Of a stretch of DNA of 64,000 nt, positions 58,786-64,000 are shown piece by piece; positions within the stretch are counted from its first letter, which is position 1; every line of letters starts with the position of its first letter. The notes beneath the pieces are model-generated. The model saw only the letters and a program-made list of their open reading frames with translations, ran no database searches and had not been told where the DNA came from. Both the position numbers and the translations under genes were made by a program. This stretch comes from Bog-756 sp963813525 (lineage in GTDB: Bacteria > Actinomycetota > Acidimicrobiia > Acidimicrobiales > RAAP-2): positions 992,001 to 1,056,000 of the forward strand of contig CAWEZI010000005.1 of assembly GCA_963813525.1 (NCBI GenBank), in the 5' to 3' direction.

Positions 58786-59775
58786 GTGAGGATCGCCGTC
58801 CTGGGAGCCGGATCGTGGGGGACCACGGTCGCCTCACTGGTCGCCCCCCGCCACGACACCGTGCTGTGGGCACGCGACCCCGACGTGGCCAAGGCGGTGA
58901 CCACCGAGCACGCCAACCAGCCCTACCTGCCCGGCTTCCGGCTGCCTGTCGAGCTCGTGGCCACCGCCGATCTGGAGGAGGCCACCTGCCGAGCCGACCT
59001 GGTGGTGGTCGGCGTTCCCACCTCGGGGTTCCGGGCCGTGGTCGAGCAGGCGGCCACCTGCATGCGCCCGTGGATCCCGGTGGTCAGTCTGTCCAAGGGC
59101 CTCGAGAAGGGCACCCACCTGCGCATGACCGAAGTGATCAAAGAGGTGGCCTCCGGCCACCCGGTGGCTGCCCTCACCGGGCCCAACATCGCCCACGAGA
59201 TCATGGAGGGGAAGGCAGCCGCCGCTGTGGTGGCCACCGAGGACCTCGAGGTGGCCGGGGCCATCCAGAAGGTCTTCACCCGGGGGGTCTTCCGGGTTTA
59301 CATCAACGACGACGTGACCGGATGCGAGATGGGCGGTGCCCTCAAGAATGTGATCGCCATCGCCGCCGGTATCGGCGAAGGGTTGGGGGTGGGAGACAAC
59401 ACCCGCGCCGCCGTCATGTCGCGGGGTCTGGCCGAGCTGACCCGGCTCGGTGTGGCCATGGGGGCGCAGCCGGTCACCTTCGCAGGATTGGCGGGCATGG
59501 GGGATCTCATCGCCACCTGCATGAGTCCCCACAGCCGCAACCGGGCCGTGGGCGAGCAGCTGGGCCGAGGGCGCCGGCTCGACGACATCCTGGCCGACAT
59601 GCACATGGTGGCCGAAGGGGTCAAGACGGCCACGGTCGCTCTCGAGCTGGCCGAGCGGTTGCGGCTCGACCTTCCCATTTGCGCGGTGATCGACAAGGTG
59701 GTCACTGGCGAGATCGAACCGAGCGGGGCCTACTGGGGGCTTACCCCGGCCGGTCATGAGGACGACCCGGGCTGA
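58786..59775 (+). CDS. gpsA: NAD(P)-dependent glycerol-3-phosphate dehydrogenase GpsA
   Basis: 329 residues. RIAVLGAGSWGTTVASLVAP is the NAD(P) motif, VVSLSKGLEKGT and LTGPNIAHEI are conserved, GCEMGGALKNVIAIAAGI holds the catalytic Lys, and GLAGMGDLIATCMSPHSRNR is the substrate loop. It makes sn-glycerol-3-phosphate for phospholipids. GTG start with a -10 box directly upstream. The C-terminus ends at a typical length. Confidence 0.94.
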   Translation: MRIAVLGAGSWGTTVASLVAPRHDTVLWARDPDVAKAVTTEHANQPYLPGFRLPVELVATADLEEATCRADLVVVGVPTSGFRAVVEQAATCMRPWIPVVSLSKGLEKGTHLRMTEVIKEVASGHPVAALTGPNIAHEIMEGKAAAAVVATEDLEVAGAIQKVFTRGVFRVYINDDVTGCEMGGALKNVIAIAAGIGEGLGVGDNTRAAVMSRGLAELTRLGVAMGAQPVTFAGLAGMGDLIATCMSPHSRNRAVGEQLGRGRRLDDILADMHMVAEGVKTATVALELAERLRLDLPICAVIDKVVTGEIEPSGAYWGLTPAGHEDDPG

Positions 59776-59934
59776 CCCGGTAACGGCAACGAGCAGGGGT
59801 CCCATGCCGCAGCGCGGCAATCGGGGCCGAGGCGCACGACGTTTGGTTCGAGGCCACAGGGGGTAGAGCGTTCGGGTTTGCCGACGAGGACACAAACCCA
59901 TGTGCCGGTGCAGGCTGACGAGGGAGGGAACACA

Positions 59935-60912
59935 ATGGTCGGTCGCACGAAGGTCGGGCGGAGTCTGGCCAGGATCGGCGTCGCCTTGCTGGCAGCGGTG
60001 GTGCCGTTGGGTCTGGTCACCGCCTCGTCGGCCGTGTCGCCACCGGCGGGGGCCGCCACCGCCACACCACAGTGCACGTTCGACGGGAGCACGCTGCCCA
60101 TCGTCACCAAGGTCTCGGCCGGCAAACAGGTGGCCATGGACTGCACCGGCCTCCCGGCCCTACACCCCTACCTGGTCATGGAGACCAGCCTTCTGCTGGG
60201 CATCGACCCCAACGCGTCAGCGCTCCTTACCGGCAACATCGCTTCGCTCTCCGGCCTGCTCTCGCTCCTGAACGCACTGCCCGAGATCAACCCGGCGGCT
60301 CTCTCGTTCGTGACCTCGAACCTCTCGGGTGATCTCGATGTGAACTACACCCTGCCCAGTTCCCAGGCCTCCGACCCCAACGCTGTGTGCCCGCCGACCA
60401 AGGCGGAGATAAACGACGGTCTCATCGGGTGCGCCTTGGCCACCATCGATCTCACCAGCTATTCGCCCGTCGGGGCGGCCAGCGCCGTCCTCGAATACGC
60501 AGGCGACTCGCTGTTTCCTCCTTCCCCGACCTTGGCCCTCGGCAGCCGCAAGGCCCCTGTCGGGGGGACGGTGTCGGTCAGCGACAAGCCCAAGGCCAAG
60601 ACACATTGGTGGGTGGCCACCTTGGATGCGCTCGAGGCTCTTCTCGAGTCGGGTACGAGCGCCGCCCCACCGACGATCATTGTCAAACTGTCCGAAGGCA
60701 AGGGGTCCGTTCCCGTATCGGCGGCCAATGACATCACCGTTTCGCCGGCCGTCTACCAGAACTCAGTGCTCACGCCGCCCGAGATCTCCGGTTCTTTCAC
60801 CGTCCCGCCCGGTGTGAGCGGACGGCAAATTGTCACCGTGACCTACCTGGCCACGCTGCTCGGATTTCCGTTGTCCAACGTGGCCTCCTCCCCGCTCGCC
60901 GTACAGAGTTAG
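59935..60912 (+). CDS. Secreted protein of unknown function
   Basis: 325-residue precursor. The signal peptide runs from basic MVGRTKVGRSLARIG through a hydrophobic core to AGAATA near residue 40. The mature part has two halves that look like Ig-like or coagulation-type beta repeats (TVSVSDKPKAK, GSFTVPPGVSGRQIVTVTYL) and a helical stretch with SLSGLLSLLNALPEINPAAL. Four cysteines (QCTFDG, DCTGLP, VCPPTK, GCALAT) suggest two disulfides. No enzyme motif. GGGAGGG site upstream of the ATG. No family recognised; likely exported to the cell surface. Confidence 0.78.
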   Translation: MVGRTKVGRSLARIGVALLAAVVPLGLVTASSAVSPPAGAATATPQCTFDGSTLPIVTKVSAGKQVAMDCTGLPALHPYLVMETSLLLGIDPNASALLTGNIASLSGLLSLLNALPEINPAALSFVTSNLSGDLDVNYTLPSSQASDPNAVCPPTKAEINDGLIGCALATIDLTSYSPVGAASAVLEYAGDSLFPPSPTLALGSRKAPVGGTVSVSDKPKAKTHWWVATLDALEALLESGTSAAPPTIIVKLSEGKGSVPVSAANDITVSPAVYQNSVLTPPEISGSFTVPPGVSGRQIVTVTYLATLLGFPLSNVASSPLAVQS

Positions 60913-60969
60913 GGGCCGGCGGAACAGGGAAACCACCTGGATCGGCAGCGGTGTTGCCGAGCAGACCCA

Positions 60970-61578
60970 TCAATCGGACCGAGGGCAGGGTCGGACGCTG
61001 TGGGCTGCTGCGTAGGCCACCGCCGGGTGGAAGTTCCAGTCGGTCAATTGACGTTCGATGTCGCTCCGGTCCTTCCCCGCCGAGGCGAGCCCCGAAGCCA
61101 ACCGCTGTGCCCGTCGTCGCATCCGTTCCGGTTCGGGGAGTTGGTGTTCGACCATCCAACGACGGTGGCTCGCTTGCAGCGAATCGGGGAGGCGACCCAG
61201 ATGACGGAGGGGGAGAGGGGGGACGTGGATCCGGACGGCCAGCCCGCCGGGTCCCCAGGGTCGAGCCAGTTCGAAGGTGCAGAGGCGCTGGAGGGCGCGG
61301 CGGAAGGGGGAGTTCTTTCCCATCCGTCCACCCAAGCCCAACGAGAGGGCGGTGTCGGTGAGGTGGAGGTCGAAACCGTCGGGGTGGACCTCCAAGCCGT
61401 AGGACAAACGCCGCAAGAGCCACGTGGTCGACGGACCAATAATTCCTAACCAATACAGCTCGACGTAGCGGGAGCACGGGTGGACGCCGTGGGCGTCGGC
61501 CACCGGGTCGAGCCAGGGGACGACGCGGAGCCGGTCCTCGACGGCGAGGGTGTGGACCGGGCGGTGACGGCCCGGCAT
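60970..61578 (-). CDS. Hypothetical protein whose 5' end is duplicated downstream
   Basis: 202 residues starting MPGRHRPVHTLAVEDRLRVV and containing CSRYVELYWLGIIGPSTTWL, FDLHLTDTALSLGLGGRMGK and a basic, helical C-terminal half with many Arg. No membrane helix or signal peptide. The RYVELYWLG.lGPSTTWLLRR block seems, from memory, to be shared by a family of unknown function in related actinobacteria. The first 50 codons (61428-61552) recur, damaged, at 62180-62302. No clear ribosome-binding site, so the start is not certain. Confidence 0.65.
   Translation of the reverse strand: MPGRHRPVHTLAVEDRLRVVPWLDPVADAHGVHPCSRYVELYWLGIIGPSTTWLLRRLSYGLEVHPDGFDLHLTDTALSLGLGGRMGKNSPFRRALQRLCTFELARPWGPGGLAVRIHVPPLPLRHLGRLPDSLQASHRRWMVEHQLPEPERMRRRAQRLASGLASAGKDRSDIERQLTDWNFHPAVAYAAAHSVRPCPRSD
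61428..61552. repeat. Direct repeat, copy A (intact)
   Basis: A 125-bp segment at the 5' end of the gene at 60970-61578 that recurs as 123 bp at 62180-62302 in the same orientation. It includes the AT-rich core GGACCAATAATTCCTAACCA, identical in both. Confidence 0.9.
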
Positions 61579-61645
61579 GACCCTCGGTGGTGTGATGGCG
61601 GAGTCAGTGTGGACGGTGGGGGCGGTGTGCACGAGGACCTCCAGG

Positions 61646-62092
61646 GTGACGGGGTGCCGCCGGCCCTCGGGCCGTCGGACATGGGAACTCCCCACAGCCT
61701 CACGGTCCCACCTGCCTTTGACCTTGCCGGTTACCTTGGCAAAGACGCCCTCTGGTTATCCGACGTCTCCTGCGGCCGCCCTATTTGACCTTCAAGAGGT
61801 CGGGGCGGTAGTCGTCCCGTCGCTGCTCCTGATCGCCCGTGATCCGCGCATCCGTATTCGAGACATCGCCGACTTGTTGGAAATCACAGAGCGGGCAGCC
61901 CAGCGCACTGTCGCCGACCTTGTCAGTACGGGGTACATCGATCGCGAGCGGGAGGGGCGTCGAAACCTCTACCACGTGCGAACCCACCCACCCCTCAGAC
62001 TGCCTTTTCAACGCGACCTCGACATCAAATCGTTGCTGGCGATACTGGAGACGGCAGGCGATCCAGACACTGCGCCGCCGTCTGCGGTCTGA
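61646..62092 (+). CDS. Winged-helix/HTH transcriptional regulator, N-terminus uncertain
   Basis: The C-terminal 100 residues are a winged helix: LLLIARDPRIRIRDIADLLE, then ITERAAQRTVADLVSTGYI and DREREGRRNLYHV, with a dimerisation-type tail. The HTH and wing are typical of small actinobacterial regulators (ArsR/MarR-like). The first 50 codons are non-conserved and partly antisense to the neighbouring gene's upstream region. GTG at 61646 is one possible start; ATG at 61577 is another, and neither has a good ribosome-binding site. The family usually begins just before the LLLIARDP block, so the 5' end may be truncated or replaced. Confidence 0.6.
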   Translation: MTGCRRPSGRRTWELPTASRSHLPLTLPVTLAKTPSGYPTSPAAALFDLQEVGAVVVPSLLLIARDPRIRIRDIADLLEITERAAQRTVADLVSTGYIDREREGRRNLYHVRTHPPLRLPFQRDLDIKSLLAILETAGDPDTAPPSAV

Positions 62093-62494
62093 GCTGATTG
62101 CGACTCCGCGGTTCGGCTTCACCGGTTTGGCGGGGCGCTCCCTCGCCAACTCGCACGAATATTGGCTCGTAGTGAATCGTCGACGGACCAATAATTCCTA
62201 ACCAGTACAGATCGACGTAGCGGGAGCACGGTGCACGCTGTGGGGGTCGGCCACCGGATCAGCCAGGGGACGAAGCGGAGCCGGTCCTCGACGGCCAGGG
62301 TGAGAGACCGAGGACCCGACACCCGACCCGGCACCCGTTGAGAAGTCGGTCGAGCCCATTGATTGGCCATGCCCGCAGCGCCGGTCTTCTGCCACCGTTC
62401 GGATGACGCTCGTTGTAAATGTCGGCGATGTGGTCGAAGATGGGGTCGAGAGGGCTCCGAAACGGTATGTTCCATGCGGAGGGGACTGAGCAAC
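62093..62494. other. Gene-free stretch with a decayed duplicated fragment
   Basis: About 400 bases with no supportable gene. It contains the damaged copy B of the segment at 61428-61552 and, at 62466-62471, a TATGTT hexamer that may be the -10 of the TetR-type gene. Open frames across it are short and not family-like. Confidence 0.7.
62180..62302 (-). pseudogene. Degenerate fragment of the gene at 60970-61578 (repeat copy B)
   Basis: Matches the first 50 codons of that gene on the same strand but carries two separate one-base deletions (around 62232 and 62260) and several substitutions. Reading frames therefore break (LAVEDRLRFVPWL, then off frame). No downstream part of the gene is present. 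It marks a past tandem duplication followed by deletion, or a recombination scar. Confidence 0.8.
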
Positions 62495-63290
62495 GTGAAT
62501 GCAAGACGCCCGCGGCGGAGCCGGGAGGAAACCCGCCAGATGCTCCTGGATGCCGGGAAGAGCATCCTTCGTGACGAAGGTCTGGGAACGGGAGCCGAAG
62601 CCATCACCTTCAAGCGGGTCTTCGACCGGGTGGAGAAGGAAACGGGCGTCCGGCTGACCAATGCATCGGTTATTCAGCGGGTGTGGGAGAACCAGGCAGA
62701 GTTCCAAGCCGATCTGTTGGTGAGCGTCGCCCTCGGTCAGAACGCCCAAGAGATCGACGACGCCGTCAAGGGGGCGAGGCCGGCCATGGCCGTATTCGAC
62801 GTTGGCACGCCGACGGCGCGGTCGGCCTCCCTGCCGCGAGCTCTGCCGGGTGGCGGGCCAGCTCAACGCCCGAGCACTCCGCCAGTCGACCGACTGGCCG
62901 CTGCTGATCGGCGTGTGGTCGCTGGCCGTCTCCGGCGAAGGCTCTGCCTACCGCAAGAGGATCGAAGCGGCCCTCCGTACCGGCTACGACGGCTTCACCG
63001 CCCGGGTCGAAGCGGTGTACGTCACCATGACCAGGTTCCTCGGGTATCGACTCCGCGAGGAGTTCGTGCTCCGCGACTTCGTCATCGCCGCCGATTCGCT
63101 GGCGCAGGGATTCGGGTTGCGCGACCGTATCGACGACTCGATGATGAAGCCCATGGTCCGTTCGACCGGTCCGGGTGGCACGGAGCAGGAGTGGACGCTG
63201 TTCGCCGTTGCTCTCGAAGGTCTCGTCAATCAGTTCTTCGAGATCGATCCCGGCTGGCGGCTGAAGGCGGATCGCCGATCAGGCCGTTGA
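62495..63290 (+). pseudogene. TetR-family regulator with an apparent one-base insertion
   Basis: The N-terminal DNA-binding part reads VNARRPRRSREETRQMLLDA and NASVIQRVWENQAEFQADLL in frame, down to about residue 112 (LSASL-like, CTG at 62831). The C-terminal ligand domain, RELCRVAGQLNARALRQSTD to the end DPGWRLKADRRSGR, continues in the next frame. Dropping one C of the pair at 62834-62835 joins them into one 264-residue protein. The GTG at 62495 has GGAGGGG upstream. Either a decayed regulator or a sequence error. Confidence 0.78.
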
Positions 63291-63324
63291 GCGGCAATCG
63301 GTTGAGTCTGCAATCTCGGCGAAG

Positions 63325-63373
63325 GCCGCCATCTCCGTAACGGCAGTCGAGCCGCCATCTCGGTAACGACAGT
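63325..63373. repeat. Two 23-bp direct repeats with 26-bp period
   Basis: GCCGCCATCTCCGTAACGGC-type units at 63325-63347 and 63351-63373 match at 21 of 23 positions. They lie in the gene-free region between the TetR-type and nitroreductase genes. Their role is unknown. Confidence 0.7.
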
Positions 63374-63491
63374 GTGGTGGTGGGTCTCACCGATGTGCCA
63401 CGCCTGGAGGAACCGGCAAACCGTCCTCCAGCGCATGGCCATCGGCTTCGTGGGTTCCGCCGCCCACGACTAGTATGCGACAGGCGGCCGA

Positions 63492-63516
63492 AACTTGCAA
63501 CTGGGGGTTGCAAGTT
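63492..63516 (-). terminator. Perfect 10-bp inverted repeat just past the nitroreductase stop
   Basis: AACTTGCAAC, a five-base loop, GTTGCAAGTT. It starts two bases after the nitroreductase stop on the minus strand and is followed there by TTTC. This suits a weak rho-independent terminator; an operator dyad is the alternative because the stem is AT-rich. Confidence 0.45.
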
Positions 63517-63517
63517 C

Positions 63518-64000
63518 TTACCAACCGCCTCGATGGACGCTTTCCTCGAGGGTCCGGCGTTTCCGTCCGGCCGAGGACGACGGTGGGTCCGGCGTCATGG
63601 GCTCACCCAGCAGGACCGCCCCCAGCCACCGCAGGCGACCGGGGGCGCCCAGGGCGGCGAGCAGCTCCTCTTCGCCCCGGAAGTTGCCGAGGAAGGCGGC
63701 GCCCAGTCCGAGGTCGGCCGCCCCCAGCAGCAGGGTCATGGTGGCGAAGGCGGCGTCCACCCACCAGAAGGGGACCACCCAGTCGACGGTGCCGCCACCG
63801 GGGCGGGTCTTGTCCGGCTGACGGTAACGAGCGGCGTAGGCCTCGGGATCGGCGAATGGCAGCACGATGACCGGGGCCCGGGACAGGCCGGCAAATCGGT
63901 GGGAGCCGGCCCGCCAGGCTTCGTCGGTGACGGCCTCCCAGTAGCAACTTGTCTGGTCGGGACCGGTCAACACCACGAACTCCCGCCCCTGGGTGTTGCC
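63518..64000 (-). CDS. Nitroreductase family protein, 3' part (5' end beyond window)
   Basis: The frame runs off the right edge. The visible 160 residues contain REFVVLTGPDQTSCYWEAVT, SRAPVIVLPFADPEAYAARY, FWWVDAAFATMTLLLGAADL and LGAAFLGNFRGEEELL, then WLGAVLLGEPM. The VDAAFATMTLLLGA..LGLGA..LGN segment is the FMN-site region of nitroreductases. Substrate unknown. The GTG codon at 63976 is internal to the conserved sequence and is not the start. Confidence 0.83.
   Translation of the reverse strand, partial: GNTQGREFVVLTGPDQTSCYWEAVTDEAWRAGSHRFAGLSRAPVIVLPFADPEAYAARYRQPDKTRPGGGTVDWVVPFWWVDAAFATMTLLLGAADLGLGAAFLGNFRGEEELLAALGAPGRLRWLGAVLLGEPMTPDPPSSSAGRKRRTLEESVHRGGW

Noticed and set aside
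60942..60960. Small hairpin TCGGCA/TGCCGA after the secreted-protein gene
   Set aside because: Short stem, no T-run, and such matches are expected by chance in this GC-rich DNA.
62119..62661. 180-codon minus-strand open frame over the gap before the TetR-type gene
   Set aside because: It reads only briefly through the decayed repeat copy B in the right frame and then runs antisense to the TetR-type gene.
1..64000. tRNA or rRNA genes, CRISPR arrays, transposases and phage genes
   Set aside because: Looked for and not recognised; no regularly spaced repeats, no conserved tRNA arms and no integrase or transposase motifs were seen. A tRNAscan-SE and Rfam run would be decisive.

Overview
The window is high-GC, gene-dense DNA from an actinobacterium, most plausibly a member of the Acidimicrobiia or a close relative (inference). 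The signs are the strong G/C third-position bias, many GTG starts, a homodimer-type pyruvate dehydrogenase E1, a Suf system using SufU, an RmlC/LCP/RipA-like wall gene set, and the GYWLVASDGG repeat protein at the left edge. About 60 genes are packed on both strands. No rRNA, tRNA, CRISPR array or intact insertion sequence was recognised.

Layout. 1-6.9 kb: end of a repeat protein, a membrane protein, a divergent Lgt-family protein, an SDR, a secreted NlpC/P60 hydrolase, a dienelactone hydrolase and an HExxH-like peptidase. 7.0-11.5 kb: a malyl-CoA lyase, a long methylsuccinyl-CoA dehydrogenase-like enzyme and a MaoC hydratase, which look like the second half of the ethylmalonyl-CoA pathway. 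11.5-18.7 kb: MutY, hydrolases, flavin reductase, RmlC, a RodZ-C-like membrane protein and oligopeptidase B. 18.8-28.5 kb: the Suf Fe-S assembly genes, split into sufB-(small Cys protein), sufD-Rieske-sufC1 and the opposite-strand sufC2-sufS-sufU. The sufB and sufC2 promoters share a 6-6-6 inverted repeat. 28.5-34.8 kb: glycogen debranching-type enzyme, MBL hydrolase, FadE, ThiE and an HhH glycosylase. 35.1-37.9 kb: aceE (E1) with an apparent frameshift near its 3' end. 38-42.1 kb: RNase HI, SDR, a DrrAB-like ABC exporter and a methyltransferase. 42.3-48.3 kb: a lipoate operon of short leader ORF, lpd, E2, a single-ORF LipB-LipA fusion and an M24 peptidase. 48.3-52.8 kb: an SDR without YxxxK, small proteins, a LolA-like membrane-anchored protein and a DUF389 protein. 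52.9-59.8 kb: metH, divergent PduO-type adenosyltransferase, leucyl aminopeptidase and gpsA. 59.9-64 kb: a secreted protein, then an accessory and partly decayed stretch with a duplicated gene fragment, an HTH protein, a frameshifted TetR regulator and the end of a nitroreductase.

The genes connect at several points. The E1, E2/E3 and LipB-LipA genes together could make and lipoylate a pyruvate dehydrogenase complex. LipA needs Fe-S clusters, which the Suf genes would supply. MetH needs cobalamin, as would the ethylmalonyl-CoA mutase expected elsewhere in the genome, and the PduO-type adenosyltransferase provides the adenosyl form.

A recurrent signal is a TANNNT -10 hexamer placed 6-9 bases before the start codon, with no Shine-Dalgarno sequence. 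It occurs at about 18 genes and implies that leaderless transcripts are common here. Several genes (sufD, the crotonase, the methyltransferase at 41.3 kb) have no ATG/GTG/TTG start consistent with their conserved N-termini and may use CTG.
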